Notes: generated by a model not told the origin, from the letters alone. 64,000 nt of DNA from JAICUY01 sp038250515 (GCA_038250515.1 JBBSCG010000003.1:1-64000), one strand, 5' to 3'. Shown: positions 40,542 through 51,672, counted from the stretch's first letter. Translations and numbers: made by a program.

Positions 40542-42753
40542 GAGCACCACCAATCAGCCCGAGCTCAGCCTGCCGGTGACCGGCATGACCTGCGCGTCGT
40601 GCGTGAACCGGATCGAGCGCTTCCTGAACAAGGCCGATGGCGTGACGACCGCGACCGTCAACCTCGCCACCGAGCGCGCCACGGTGCAGTTCGATCCGAC
40701 AAAGATCGATCGAACGGGCATCGTGCAGACCATCCAGGCGGCCGGCTACGACGTCCGGGCCGACGCCGGCACGAGCGAGGCCGCGACCGAGCACGACGAT
40801 GAGCAGCGCAGCCTGTTGGTCCAGGCGCTGGCCGCGGCCGGCATCGGCCTGGCGATGATGGTCGTCATGCTCTGGCCGGGCGGCGTGCCGTGGTCGATGG
40901 AACGCGTCAACGTCTGGTTCCTCGTGCCGGCCACCATCGTCCAGTTCATCTTCGGTCGGCGGTTCCTGGTCGCGGCCGCGCGCGGCCTCCCCCATCTCGA
41001 CCTCAACATGAACACGCTGGTCGCCATGGGCACGCTGGCGGCGTACGGCTACTCGCTGTTCGTGACGCTCTTTCCGGAGGCGGTCAGGTCTGCCGGGCTC
41101 GGCATGGAGACCTACTTCGACAGCGCTGCGCTCATCGTCGGCCTGATCCTCTTCGGCCGATGGCTCGAGGCACGCGCCAAGGGACAGGCCGCGGGCGCGG
41201 TCAAGGCACTGCTGGAGCTTCAACCGCGGACGGCTCGGATGATTCGCAACGGGGTCGAGATGGACCTCCCGGTCGACCAGGTGCGCGTCGACGACCTACT
41301 ACGCGTGCGGCCGGGCGACAAGGTTCCGGTCGACGGCATCCTGACCGATGGCGCCTCCGCCCTCGACGAGTCGATGCTCACCGGCGAATCACTCCCCGTC
41401 GAAAAGAGCATGGGCGATCGGGTCATCGGCGCGACGCTCAACACCAGCGGATCCTTCGTGATGCGTGCCGAGAAGGTCGGGGCGGAGACCGCGCTGTCGC
41501 AGATCGTCGCGATGGTCGAGCAGGCCCAGGGGTCGAAGGCGCCCATCCAGCGCGTCGCCGATCGGGTCACCGGCTGGTTCGTGCCCGCCGTCGTGGGAGT
41601 GGCGCTGCTCACCTTCGCGCTATGGATGCTGCTCGGGCCGGAGCCGCGCCTGCCGCTCGCCCTGTCGAGTGCGATCACGGTGCTGATCATCGCCTGCCCG
41701 TGCGCGATGGGCCTCGCCACGCCGACGGCAATCATGGTCGGCACCGGCAAGGGCGCCGAGCACGGCATCCTGGTGCGCAACGGTGCCGCGCTCGAGCAGG
41801 CACAGCGCGTCACGACGGTCGTGCTCGACAAGACCGGCACGCTGACGCGCGGCGTGCTCAGTGTCATCAACGTCATTCCAGAGAGTATCGACGAGCGGGA
41901 GCTGCTGAGCCTTGCGGCCGCCGCCGAGCGCGGCAGCGAGCATCCCATCGCCGAAGCCATCGTCCGACATGCCGAGGCGGCTGGCCTGGCACTGCCAGAC
42001 GCATCGACCTTCGAGGCGATCGCCGGACGCGGCGTGCGCGCCACAGTCGACGGTCGGAAGGTCCTGATCGGAACCGAGAAACTGCTCGACGAAAGCGGCG
42101 TCGACGTCGACGCACCGCCAACCGACCCTGCCCACTCTCCGATCTTCGTTGCGCTCGACGGCCGGCTGGCGGGCGTCATCACCGTGGCGGACACGATCCG
42201 TCCCGAGGCCGCCGAGGCGGTCCGCCGTCTCCGCGATCGCGGCCTCGATGTGTGGCTGATCAGCGGCGATCGCGCGGCAACGGCGCATGAGATCGGCGCC
42301 CGGGCCGGGATCGGAGCAGACAGAATTCTCGCCGAGGTGCTGCCCGGCCAGAAGTCGGCCAAGATCGCGGAGCTCCAGGCGAACGGCGCAGTGGTGGCCA
42401 TGGTCGGTGACGGCATCAATGACGCGCCGGCGCTGGCGCAGGCCGATCTCGGCATCGCCATCGGAACGGGCGCCGACGTAGCGCTCGAGGCATCTGACAT
42501 CACGATCCTGGGCGAAGACCTGCGCAGCGTGCCGAACAGCATCGGTCTATCGCGAGCCACCATGCGAACCATCCGCCAGAACCTGGGCTGGGCGTTCGGC
42601 TACAACGTGGTGCTGATCCCGGTGGCCGCGGGCGCGCTGTTCCCCATCTTCGCGCTGCTGCTGAATCCGGCGCTGGCGGCCGCTGCCATGGCGCTGTCGA
42701 GCGTCAGCGTGGTGAGCAATTCGCTGCGGTTGCGCGCCTTCAATCCCGCCTGA
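40540..42753 (+). CDS. copA: Copper-exporting P1B-type ATPase
   Basis: A 737-residue heavy-metal ATPase. One N-terminal HMA domain carries GMTCASC (Cys18, Cys21). The membrane metal site is ACPCAMGLATP with Cys386-Pro-Cys388, the phosphorylated residue is Asp430 in VVLDKTGTLTRG, the HP motif is GSEHPIAEAIV, and the hinge is VGDGINDAPALAQAD. The C-terminal helix 8 has FGYNVVLIPVAAG and the MALSSVSVVSNSLR signature of Cu+ pumps. It is followed 18 bases later by a YHS protein, a common metal-binding partner. NirK in the same window needs copper, so supply or detoxification may be linked. Confidence 0.95.
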   Translation: MSTTNQPELSLPVTGMTCASCVNRIERFLNKADGVTTATVNLATERATVQFDPTKIDRTGIVQTIQAAGYDVRADAGTSEAATEHDDEQRSLLVQALAAAGIGLAMMVVMLWPGGVPWSMERVNVWFLVPATIVQFIFGRRFLVAAARGLPHLDLNMNTLVAMGTLAAYGYSLFVTLFPEAVRSAGLGMETYFDSAALIVGLILFGRWLEARAKGQAAGAVKALLELQPRTARMIRNGVEMDLPVDQVRVDDLLRVRPGDKVPVDGILTDGASALDESMLTGESLPVEKSMGDRVIGATLNTSGSFVMRAEKVGAETALSQIVAMVEQAQGSKAPIQRVADRVTGWFVPAVVGVALLTFALWMLLGPEPRLPLALSSAITVLIIACPCAMGLATPTAIMVGTGKGAEHGILVRNGAALEQAQRVTTVVLDKTGTLTRGVLSVINVIPESIDERELLSLAAAAERGSEHPIAEAIVRHAEAAGLALPDASTFEAIAGRGVRATVDGRKVLIGTEKLLDESGVDVDAPPTDPAHSPIFVALDGRLAGVITVADTIRPEAAEAVRRLRDRGLDVWLISGDRAATAHEIGARAGIGADRILAEVLPGQKSAKIAELQANGAVVAMVGDGINDAPALAQADLGIAIGTGADVALEASDITILGEDLRSVPNSIGLSRATMRTIRQNLGWAFGYNVVLIPVAAGALFPIFALLLNPALAAAAMALSSVSVVSNSLRLRAFNPA

Positions 42754-42771
42754 CCAAGAGGTTTTCGACCG

Positions 42772-42972
42772 ATGACCGATCTCGACCAGCTCATGGACCA
42801 CGAGACCGATCCCGTGTGTGGCATGGCGATCAACCCCGACGCCGCCCGCGCTGAGGGGCTCACCGCGGAGTATCAGGGACGCAGCCACTTCTTCTGCGGT
42901 CGCGGATGCCTGCTCGAATTCGCCGATGACCCGGAGCGCGTCTTCAAGCCGGACCACGTCCCGCACATGTAG
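42772..42972 (+). CDS. YHS-domain metal-binding protein
   Basis: A 66-residue YHS domain: DPVCGMAINPDAARAEG with the family Cys, YQGRSHFFCGRGCLLEFADD with two further Cys, and PERVF near the end. YHS domains occur alone or fused to copper ATPases and bind copper or other soft metals. It follows copA by 18 bases and starts at an ATG, so it probably buffers copper for CopA. Confidence 0.9.
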   Translation: MTDLDQLMDHETDPVCGMAINPDAARAEGLTAEYQGRSHFFCGRGCLLEFADDPERVFKPDHVPHM

Positions 42973-43101
42973 TCATGTACCGTCGGGATGGCGAACCGCG
43001 ACCACCCTCAGCTCATCGATTCCCACGAAGTCGCCCGGGTTGCAGGTGTAGAGCGGCAGCCCATTCGCAATGGCGGATGGGACGAGATCGGGGCGGCGGT
43101 C
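42973..43101 (-). pseudogene. C-terminal remnant of a PIN-domain (VapC-type) toxin
   Basis: On the minus strand the last 43 codons before a TGA at 42973 read DLVPSAIANGLPLYTCNPGD then FVGIDELRVVAVRHPDGT, the typical end of a VapC ribonuclease (the 'ANGLPLYTxNPxDF' strand and final beta strand). The N-terminal acidic residues and the antitoxin are missing; upstream the strand is occupied by the ABC transporter gene. It is a scar of a lost toxin-antitoxin pair. Confidence 0.65.
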
Positions 43102-43122
43102 CGCTCGGCTACACTGCCCGCG

Positions 43123-44073
43123 ATGCCGCTCATCGCAGCCCGAGCCCTGACGAAGCGATATTCCGGGGGCGTGACTGCCCTCGACGGACTGACGCTGGAC
43201 GTCGAACCGGGAATCATCGGTCTGGTGGGCGCCAACGGCGCAGGCAAGAGCACCTTGCTGAAGATCCTGCTGGGGCTCATCAAGCCGACCAGCGGCAGTG
43301 TCAGCGTGATGGATATGGACGTCACCACGCAGGGCACCCAAATTCGCCAGTTTGTGGGTTACCTGCCAGAGCACGATTGCCTGCCGCCGGACCTGTCGGC
43401 GACCGACTTCGTGACCCACATGGGCCGCATGGCCGGACTGCCGGCCGATGCGTCGCGCGAACGCACGGCGGAAGTGCTGCGACATGTCGGGCTGTACGAG
43501 GAGCGTTACCGCGCAATGGGCGGCTACTCGACCGGCATGAAGCAACGCGTCAAGCTGGCGCAGGCGCTGGTGCACGACCCCAAGCTGCTGCTCCTCGACG
43601 AGCCGACCAACGGCCTAGATCCCGCCGGGCGTAACGAGATGCTCGACCTCGTGAAGCGGACCGGCACGGAGTTCGGCATCGCGACCATCGTGGCCAGCCA
43701 CCTGCTCGGCGAGATCGAGCGGGTCTGCAACTTCCTGCTGGCGATCGACGGCGGCAAGCTGCTGCGCGCCGCGCCCATCGCCAGCTTCACCGAGCAGACC
43801 GGGACGCTGGCGGTCGACGTCGAGGAGGGCGCGGAGACGCTGGTGCGGCGCCTGGCCGACCACGGCCTGACCGCCACCCTGGACGGCAGCAGCGTCCTGG
43901 TCGACCTGCCGAATGCCGATCCCTACGACATCGTGCGCGACACGGTCGACGAGCTGGGGCTGGGGCTGCTGCGGCTGGAGCAGCGGCGGCATCGGCTCGA
44001 GGACCTGTTCAGCGAGCGCGTCGGCGCGCGCGCGGGCGACGCGGAGGAGGAATCCGCGCATGACGCTGCCTGA
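43123..44073 (+). CDS. ABC transporter ATP-binding protein
   Basis: A 316-residue ATPase with Walker A GANGAGKSTLL, Q-loop region VGYLPEHDCLP, signature YSTGMKQRVKLAQAL, Walker B LLLLDEPTNGLDP and the H-loop in VASHLLGEIERV. A C-terminal regulatory extension of about 85 residues follows. The ATG at 43123 is chosen because it begins the first conserved strand (PLIAARALTKRYSG). It overlaps the permease gene by 14 bases and is the first of four genes of an exporter with two ATPases and two permeases. Confidence 0.93.
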   Translation: MPLIAARALTKRYSGGVTALDGLTLDVEPGIIGLVGANGAGKSTLLKILLGLIKPTSGSVSVMDMDVTTQGTQIRQFVGYLPEHDCLPPDLSATDFVTHMGRMAGLPADASRERTAEVLRHVGLYEERYRAMGGYSTGMKQRVKLAQALVHDPKLLLLDEPTNGLDPAGRNEMLDLVKRTGTEFGIATIVASHLLGEIERVCNFLLAIDGGKLLRAAPIASFTEQTGTLAVDVEEGAETLVRRLADHGLTATLDGSSVLVDLPNADPYDIVRDTVDELGLGLLRLEQRRHRLEDLFSERVGARAGDAEEESAHDAA

Positions 44074-44973
44074 CGCCCGGCCCGCCGGCCGCAGCGGCGC
44101 CATCTACGACCTCGGCTACCAGGGCTACGACGGTCAGCGACTGGGGCGCCGCGCCGCCATCGCCGCCCTCTTCTGGTCGAGCTGGCGCTCCGCTTTCGGC
44201 CTGGGGCGCAGCGGCAAGTCGAAGATCGTGCCGTGGGGCGTCACCGTCCTGGCGCTGCTGCCCGCCGCGGTGGCCGTCGGCATTACCGCGTTGGTCGGCG
44301 ACGCGGTGCAGCCGTTCACCTACGACAACTACCTGCCCCAGATCGCCATCACGCTCAGCATCTTCGTGGCGGCACAGGCGCCCGAGCTGGTGGGCGGCGA
44401 CCAGCGCAACCACGTCCTGTCCCTGTACTTCAGCCACGCCATCCAGCGCATCGACTACGCCGTGGCCAAGCTGGCGGCACTCACCGCCGCGCTCCTGGTG
44501 CTGACGCTCGTTCCCCAGCTGGTCCTGTTCGCCGGCAAGGTGCTCAGCACGACCGATGTGCTGACGGCGCTCGGCAACGAGGCTCCCAAGCTGGGACAGA
44601 TCCTCCTCACCTCGCTGATCTACTCGGTGGCCCTGGCGATCATAGGTCTGGCCATCGCCGTGTTCACGCCGCGACGATCGTTCGCCACCGGCGGGATCAT
44701 CGCCTTCTTCCTGGTGACCGCCATCGTGGCCCAGATCCTGACGTCAATGGATGCCGGCGACATCAGCCGATACGCCCAGCTGATCGACATCGACCAGGTG
44801 CTGATCGGCGTGACCTACACGATCTTCGGCGGCCCGGGCTTCTCGTTCGGCGCAGCGCGCAACCCCCCGAGCCTCACCCCGGGTCTGCCGGGCATCGCCT
44901 ATGTCGGCGCCCTCGTTGCGATCCTGGCCGTGGGCATCGCGGTGATCGTGCAGCGCTACCGCCGGGTGCAGGC

Positions 44974-44977
<4 letters not shown>
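44060..44977 (+). CDS. ABC transporter permease
   Basis: A 305-residue membrane subunit with six predicted helices, beginning after a cytoplasmic stretch (AIYDLGYQGYDGQRLGRRAA). It contains AAQAPELVGGDQRNHVLSLY and FSHAIQRIDYAVAKLAAL, a layout typical of ABC-2 type exporters. GGAGGAGG precedes the ATG at 44060. Coupled to both neighbours by overlaps. The cargo is unknown. Confidence 0.88.
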
Positions 44978-45899
<922 letters not shown>

Positions 45900-45903
<4 letters not shown>

Positions 45904-46652
45904 ACGCGGTCGTCGCGCGCCTTACCCTGCGGCAACTTCTCGGTCGACGCCGCGTGCTGCTGCTCCTGCTCCTCGGCGGGCTGATGGTGCTGGTCGCCTT
46001 CATCTACCTGCTGAACACCACCGGCGGCGGGCAGGTGGCCGATGCACGGGCGCGCATCTTCACGAGCCGGCTGCTGCAGAACTTCGGGCTTGCGGTCCTG
46101 ATGCCGCTCGTCGCGCTGCTGATGGGCACGGCCACACTGGGCGCCGAGATCGAGGACGGCACGGTCGTCTACCTGCTGGCCAAGCCCGTGTCGCGACGCA
46201 CGATCGTGCTCACCAAGCTCGCGATCGCGATCGTCGGCGCGGTCCTGCTCACGAGCGTGCCGATCTTCCTCGCCGGCCTCATCGCGGCGCGTGGGCTTGC
46301 CGACGGTCTGGTCCCGGCCTTCGCGCTGGCGGCGGTCATCGGCTCGGCGATCTACTGCGCCATGTTCCTGGCGTTCAGCCTCGTCACCAGTCGCGCTCTG
46401 ATCTTCGGCCTGCTCTACGTGCTGGTCTGGGAAGCACTGCTCGCTGGGCTCTTCGCCGGGACGCGAACGCTCAGCGTGCGGCAGCAGACGCTCGCCTTCG
46501 CCGACGCGCTCAGCGATGCGCCGCGCAGCGTGCTCAACGCACAGCTGGACCTGACCACGGCCGTGGTGGTCGGCGGGATTCTGCTGATCGGCGCCACGAT
46601 TTTGGCGGTTCGGCGGCTCCAGCACTTCGAAATCTCGGGCGAGACCGGCTGA
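45900..46652 (+). CDS. ABC-2 type transporter permease
   Basis: A 250-residue permease with about six helices. It has RLTLRQLLGRRRVLLLLLLG at the start, and VALLMGTATLGAEIEDGTVV then YLLAKPVSRRTIVLTKLAI, the signature of ABC-2 permeases of the NosY/CcmB-like group. It is the last gene of the four-gene operon. Because NosY-like permeases serve copper enzymes in denitrifiers, a link to copper/nitrite metabolism is imaginable but unsupported. Confidence 0.88.
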
Positions 46653-46716
46653 GGCCTGGCGCTCCGCTGAACGCCGAAGGACGGCCAGACGGACGCGCCG
46701 CTGCTATCTTGCTGCG

Positions 46717-47745
46717 ATGCAGCCGTGGAGCCACGAATTCGCCGGCCGGATCGACGAGCACGTCATCGACAGCCAGGCGCTCACCGCCAATCCGCTCGGC
46801 GACCCGCATCGGCGCCCGCTGTATGTCTACACCCCGCCCGACTACGACGCGGACGCCGACCGAACCTATCCGAGCATCTACGTCATCCAGGGACTGACCG
46901 GTCAGCTCGACATGTGGCGCAACCGCAAGGCGTTCGCGCCGAACCCGCTGGAGCTGACCGACACGATGTTCGCGGCAGACGACGCCCCCCGTGCCATCGT
47001 GGTGTACGTGGACTGCTGGACCAGTCTCGGCGGCAGCCAATTCCTGGACTCGCCAGCGACCGGCCGCTACCACACCTACCTGTGCGATGAGGTCGTGCCC
47101 TTCATCGACGCGCACTACCAGACGGCGCCCAAGCGCGAGCATCGCGGCATCGCGGGCAAATCGAGCGGGGGCTACGGCGCGATGGTGACGCCCATGCTTC
47201 GTCCCGACCTGTTCGGCGGGCTCGCGACGCATGCGGGCGACGCGCTGTTCGAGGTCAGCTACCAGCCCGACATGCGCGAAGCGGCTCGCGCCGTGCGCGA
47301 CCAGTACGACGGCAGCCTCGACGCGTTCTGGGCCGATTTTCGCTCGCGCCCCGGACAACCAAAGAAGTCCGATGGCTCGCTGCTGAACGTGTACTGCATG
47401 GCCGCCTGCTACTCGGCCGATGCGGACGGTACCGTCCGGCTTCCGTTCGACCTCGCGACGGGACGCATGATTCCCGAGATCTGGGACCGATGGCTCGCCT
47501 GGGATCCGGTGCGCATGGCGCCGCAGCACGCGGACGACCTCCGCGCCATGCGCGCCATCTGGATCGATGCCGGACGTTCCGACGACTTCTACCTCGACCT
47601 CGGCGCCGAGGCATTCCGCGACGAGCTGACGAAGCTCGGCGTCAGCGAACAGGTCCATTTCGAGCTGTTCGACGGCACGCATGCCAATATCGAGTGGCGC
47701 TACCCCATGGCCATCCGCTTCCTCGCTGAGCGGCTAGCCCCTTGA
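46717..47745 (+). CDS. Alpha/beta-hydrolase esterase of the esterase D type
   Basis: A 342-residue serine hydrolase. RPLYVYTPPDYDADADRTYP and IYVIQGLTGQLDMW form the first strands, the nucleophile elbow is IAGKSSGGYGAM (Ser in G-K-S-S-G-G), and an Asp (DAGRSDDFYLDL) and the His of FDGTHANIEWRYP complete the triad. There is no signal peptide. The substrate is unknown; relatives include S-formylglutathione hydrolases and siderophore esterases. It starts 64 bases after the ABC operon. Confidence 0.87.
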   Translation: MQPWSHEFAGRIDEHVIDSQALTANPLGDPHRRPLYVYTPPDYDADADRTYPSIYVIQGLTGQLDMWRNRKAFAPNPLELTDTMFAADDAPRAIVVYVDCWTSLGGSQFLDSPATGRYHTYLCDEVVPFIDAHYQTAPKREHRGIAGKSSGGYGAMVTPMLRPDLFGGLATHAGDALFEVSYQPDMREAARAVRDQYDGSLDAFWADFRSRPGQPKKSDGSLLNVYCMAACYSADADGTVRLPFDLATGRMIPEIWDRWLAWDPVRMAPQHADDLRAMRAIWIDAGRSDDFYLDLGAEAFRDELTKLGVSEQVHFELFDGTHANIEWRYPMAIRFLAERLAP

Positions 47746-47894
47746 CCATTGGCCCGGAGATTGCTGCGCTGAATCTGGAGCGGGCCGGCGGCATGGGCAT
47801 GGGCCTGGCGGTCTGCCCGGAGCAAGCCTGGAAACGGTCCAGCCAAACACGTCGGCAGCGGTTGTCCAGTCGAACCCGCCTGAGTCGGTCGCGG

Positions 47895-49934
47895 TTAGGC
47901 GGCCACCACGCGGTCGCGGCCGGCGCGTTTGGCCATGAACAGCCCTACGTCCGCGCTGCGCAGTAACTGCTCGCGGCTGGCGTCGAAGGGATCGAGCGAT
48001 GCGCACCCTGCGGAGATGCTGACGGTGAGCGGGGTACTCCCATCGGTGACCACGACCCGCTTGGAAACCGCCATGCGCACCTCTTCGGCGATCCGGACCG
48101 CGTCCTGGAGGGTCGATCCGTCGAGCACCGCGACGAACTCCTCGCCGCCGAAACGCGCCACGATGTCGCTGCGCCGGAATCGAGAGCGCAGCACCTGGCC
48201 GATTTCGCGCAGCACCTGGTCGCCAACCTGGTGGCCGTGCAGCTTGTTGAACTGCCCGAAATGATCGACGTCGAAGATTACGGCCGAAACAGGGCGCCGA
48301 TGCTCGGCATCCAGGCGCAGCCATCCAGCAAGGACGCGCTCGAATGCCTCATCGAAGTACCGACGGTTATACAGACCTGTCAATGGGTCACGGATCGCCA
48401 GCTCCTCGACGTCGGCGTGCAGGAACGCATTCGCCAGCGCAAGCGCTGCGTGGCTCGCCACCAGCGTGATGAGCTCCAGCTCGATCGGGCGAAACCGATC
48501 GGAGGCGCTGAAGCGACCGATGGTCAGGGCCCCGAGGGCGATCCCCTCGCGCACGAGGGGAATACCCAGGGCCAGCTCACAGGGCGCGTGCTCGCCGCCC
48601 ATTCGATAGGCGGCCGGGTAGCTCTGCGGGCCGAACTGATCGTCCACCACGATGGCGCGGTCGCGCACGGCACGGCCGGCGACGCCCTCGCCAATGCGAA
48701 TTTCGCGATTGAGGACCGCCGGATCTGCATCGGTGGCGGCACGGAGCAGATAGCGGCCGGTCGGCCGATCCAGCACGGTGACGGCAACCATGTCGCAATG
48801 CACGACATCGGCGACGCTGGTGCTCAATGTCTCCGCGAGCCGATCCACGGCGAGGCTGCTGTTCACACTCTCCGAGAAATCGTGCAGCTTCGCAAAGAGT
48901 CCTGCGCGTTCTGCCAGCGCCTGGCGGTCGCGGCCGAGCGCAACCGCCACGCCGATACGCCCGGCGAGCGTGGCCACGAGGTCCCGATCGGTCCAGTCCA
49001 ATGGTCGCCGCGCCTCAACGTTGAGGATTCCCAGGAACTGGCGGTCGACCATCAGCGGTGCGCAGATCTCGCTGACAACCGCCGCATCGACGGTCACGTA
49101 GTCGGTGTCGACGGCCACATTTCCGACGAACGCCAGCTCTCGAGTGCGCATCACACGGCCAACCACGCCCGCGCTGCCGTCGAACTCGGGGATGGGAGTT
49201 TCATAGCCACACTGCGCACCGAGCCGCACGACCGCACCATCCGCAAGGTAGATCGCCACGTTTGCGTATCCGAATCGGTCGACGAGCACGCCGAGCGTCT
49301 GGTCAAGCAGCTCGGCGGTCGGACCGCCGGATGCGAGTAATCGGCCGACCTCCTCGAGGCCGGCGATCTGCCGCGACCTTCGTCGATCGGCCACGACAGC
49401 CGAACGCAGCTGCCGGGTCCGTTGCTCGAGAATCCCGACCAGCCTTCGCGTGCCAATAGTCAGGAACAGGCTGACTCCGGCCAGGCTCAGCCCGCGAAGC
49501 GGGACTTCGGCCGCGCTTCCCGGTTGGACCAGCTCCGGCAGGAGATAGATCAGCGCGGCCAGCGCACCGATGGCGATGGCCTGCGTGGCACCAAGCGCGG
49601 CGGCGGCCGCGACGACCGGAAGGTAGAGCGAAGTCAAGGCGCGACCGCTACCGCCCGCGAGCTCGAGCAGAATCGCGGCGAACGCCAGGGCGAGGATGAG
49701 CCGCAGCAGCGACCATCCGGTCGGACCGATGGGCCGACGCCGAGACGGAAGGCCTCCGAGCACGAGCTGCACGCCGATGAACAGGCCGCTGACACCGGTC
49801 ACCATCAGCGTCGTCTGCGTCCCGCGTCCGATCAGCGAAACCGCCAGCGCGATCGCCGCGATGGTGAGCGTGGCAAGCAGATGAGCATCCCGGGCGTGAC
49901 GGCTGAAGGCGCGTCTTCGATTGGTGGGCCGCAT
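47895..49934 (-). CDS. Membrane GAF-GAF-GGDEF diguanylate cyclase
   Basis: A 679-residue protein. About six helices at residues 18-165 are followed by two GAF domains (roughly 205-345 and 360-500) and a GGDEF domain (515-675) with IRDPLTGLYNRRYFDEAF and an intact active site RFGGEEF. It should make cyclic di-GMP from GTP in response to ligands bound by the GAF domains or the membrane part. No EAL domain is present. The ATG at 49934 is 96 bases from the next gene on the same strand. The 149-base gap to 47745 shows no feature. Confidence 0.92.
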   Translation of the reverse strand: MRPTNRRRAFSRHARDAHLLATLTIAAIALAVSLIGRGTQTTLMVTGVSGLFIGVQLVLGGLPSRRRPIGPTGWSLLRLILALAFAAILLELAGGSGRALTSLYLPVVAAAAALGATQAIAIGALAALIYLLPELVQPGSAAEVPLRGLSLAGVSLFLTIGTRRLVGILEQRTRQLRSAVVADRRRSRQIAGLEEVGRLLASGGPTAELLDQTLGVLVDRFGYANVAIYLADGAVVRLGAQCGYETPIPEFDGSAGVVGRVMRTRELAFVGNVAVDTDYVTVDAAVVSEICAPLMVDRQFLGILNVEARRPLDWTDRDLVATLAGRIGVAVALGRDRQALAERAGLFAKLHDFSESVNSSLAVDRLAETLSTSVADVVHCDMVAVTVLDRPTGRYLLRAATDADPAVLNREIRIGEGVAGRAVRDRAIVVDDQFGPQSYPAAYRMGGEHAPCELALGIPLVREGIALGALTIGRFSASDRFRPIELELITLVASHAALALANAFLHADVEELAIRDPLTGLYNRRYFDEAFERVLAGWLRLDAEHRRPVSAVIFDVDHFGQFNKLHGHQVGDQVLREIGQVLRSRFRRSDIVARFGGEEFVAVLDGSTLQDAVRIAEEVRMAVSKRVVVTDGSTPLTVSISAGCASLDPFDASREQLLRSADVGLFMAKRAGRDRVVAA

Positions 49935-50030
49935 GAATTCGGACGGTACGGCAGCGCGCGCGGTGCGAGCAGGTGTCGAAAGTACTCGCCGCTACCGGCG
50001 TCGGTACGCCTACCGGCAGTCAGTCGCCGA

Positions 50031-50897
50031 TCAGCAGCGGTTGTCCGCGTCGAACCCGCCTGAGAAGTACTGGCTCAGCGCTACCCGGCCGGTGGTGAAG
50101 CCTGACCCGATGCAGTTGCGCTTGGCACCCTGCAGGTTGCTCGCGCCGGCGACCCAGCTGGGATAGCTGCTGAAGGCGCCGGTGTTGCCGGTGATCTGGC
50201 CCCACATCCGCGGCGCCGAGTAGAAGCCAACGCTCGCCGCATTGACTGTTTCGAGGTAGGCGACCGCGCCCTGAAGGGCCGCGACATTCAGCGCGGTATC
50301 GTCGCGCCACGAGTTCGCGGTCTCGACGTCCAACCACCAGTGATTGGCAACCGGCGTGCGCGTGGCGCCCTGGTTGGCCCAACCGAGCGAGATATAGGCA
50401 TCGACGGCGGTGCGATACGAATCAGCGGCGGCATTCCAGCCGTAATCGAATGCGCAGTCGGCCGTATCGGGGTTCGCCGCGTCGCAGACGCGCGGCACGC
50501 TCTGGCCGGTGGGCCAACGCGACGAAAGCTGCGGCCCGGGATTGCCGGTGTTCGCGTACAGCTCGGCGTTCATGCCCGCCCAGTTCAGCTGGCTCGATTG
50601 GGTCCCGGCGCCCAGGCACGGATTGGCCCTGAACACGATTCCCTGGTTGACGCCCACGATGCCGAAGGCAACGTTGGTCGGCAGGGTTGTGCTGCACTGT
50701 GGATAGCTCACGTCGTAACCGATCGGCGTGGGCGGCTTCACCGGCTTGGCATGGTCGCCATTCGATCGCTCGACGTCGACGCCCGCGACCGGGCCACCTG
50801 CCGCGGAGAGTCCGGGAAGCAGGCCGACGAGGATGACGGCGAAGATGGACGCGGCGACGAAACGCCTGTGGCGGCGCTCCGCAGTTCGCGAAAGCAT
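50031..50897 (-). CDS. Secreted protein with a glycoside-hydrolase-25/DUF1906-like barrel
   Basis: A 288-residue exported protein. Residues 8-32 form a signal peptide (RRFVAASIFAVILVGLLPGL, then SAAGG). The mature part begins GYDVSYPQCSTTLPTN and holds FGIVGVNQGIVFRANPC, DYGWNAA and NHWWLDVETANSWR, a TIM-barrel pattern in which WLDVE could be the catalytic acidic pair. Several Cys suggest disulfides. It resembles lysozyme-like or 'DUF1906' proteins of high-GC bacteria; a role in cell-wall turnover is inferred. Confidence 0.75.
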   Translation of the reverse strand: MLSRTAERRHRRFVAASIFAVILVGLLPGLSAAGGPVAGVDVERSNGDHAKPVKPPTPIGYDVSYPQCSTTLPTNVAFGIVGVNQGIVFRANPCLGAGTQSSQLNWAGMNAELYANTGNPGPQLSSRWPTGQSVPRVCDAANPDTADCAFDYGWNAAADSYRTAVDAYISLGWANQGATRTPVANHWWLDVETANSWRDDTALNVAALQGAVAYLETVNAASVGFYSAPRMWGQITGNTGAFSSYPSWVAGASNLQGAKRNCIGSGFTTGRVALSQYFSGGFDADNRC

Positions 50898-51006
50898 GGT
50901 CTCGGCGCTCGGTGAAACTACGAACGTACAGCCTAGCAGGCCCCGTGCGGATCGCAAGCAGCCAGGCGGCGGCGTCCGAGCGGCGTCGGCCTCGTATGCT
51001 CAGCGC

Positions 51007-51543
51007 ATGACGTTGCTCTCCCGACCAACCGTCCTGCTTGGGCCGGGTGCATCGGGCGGAATCGAGCGACTGGTGCCCTACGTCGACGGGCTTGAACGCC
51101 GCGGCCTTACGGCGCGGGCCGTTGCGCTGTCCCGCGGCAAAACCGACCCGGCCCTGGCAGCGTACCGGGCCGCACTTGCACAGCTCGCGCCGGAACGGAC
51201 GGTCATCGGCGGGCACTCATTCGGTGGCCGCGTTGCGTCGCTGCTGACCGCCGAGATCGAGGTCGCCGGATTGGTCCTCTTTGCCTATCCGCTTCATCCA
51301 CCCGGAAAGCCGCATCTCTGGGACGAGCGCACCGCCCACTGGCCGGCCATCACCTGTCCGGTGCTGCTGCTCTCCGGTGAGTCGGACCCCTTCGCGGAAA
51401 TCGGGCTGCTGCGCGCCGCCATCAAACGGTTGCCGAATGCCGAGCTGGTGACGTATCCGCGGGTGCGCCACGGCATCGGTCCCGTGCTGGATGACGCACT
51501 CGACCGGGTCGCAGGCTTCGTCAAGTCGCACGTCGCGTACTAA
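51007..51543 (+). CDS. Small alpha/beta hydrolase (KANL3/Tex30-like)
   Basis: A 178-residue minimal hydrolase fold. It contains LLGPGASGGIERLVPYVDGL, the nucleophile elbow VIGGHSFGGRVASLL, FAYPLHPPGKP, and an Asp in GESDPFAEIG and His in RVRHGIGP for the triad. The family (KANL3/Tex30) has mostly unknown substrates. The ATG at 51007 follows 109 bases of divergent promoter space from the secreted protein gene. It ends 53 bases before tRNA-Gly. Confidence 0.85.
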   Translation: MTLLSRPTVLLGPGASGGIERLVPYVDGLERRGLTARAVALSRGKTDPALAAYRAALAQLAPERTVIGGHSFGGRVASLLTAEIEVAGLVLFAYPLHPPGKPHLWDERTAHWPAITCPVLLLSGESDPFAEIGLLRAAIKRLPNAELVTYPRVRHGIGPVLDDALDRVAGFVKSHVAY

Positions 51544-51596
51544 ACCGAATATTCGATGGGCCGAGCCGGGCATGGTATCTTCGGCACATTCCGCGG

Positions 51597-51672
51597 GCGG
51601 GAGTAGCTCAGTTGGTAGAGCGTCAGCCTTCCAAGCTGAATGTCGCGAGTTCGAACCTCGTCTCCCGCTCCA
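51597..51672 (+). tRNA. tRNA-Gly (anticodon TCC)
   Basis: A complete 76-base cloverleaf: acceptor arm GCGGGAG/CTCCCGC, D arm with AGCTCAGTTGGTAGAGC, anticodon stem TCAGC/GCTGA with loop CTTCCAA (anticodon TCC), T arm GCGAG-TTCGAAC-CTCGT, and an encoded CCA end. A second 3' half of a related tRNA-Gly lies at 54909-54954. Confidence 0.96.
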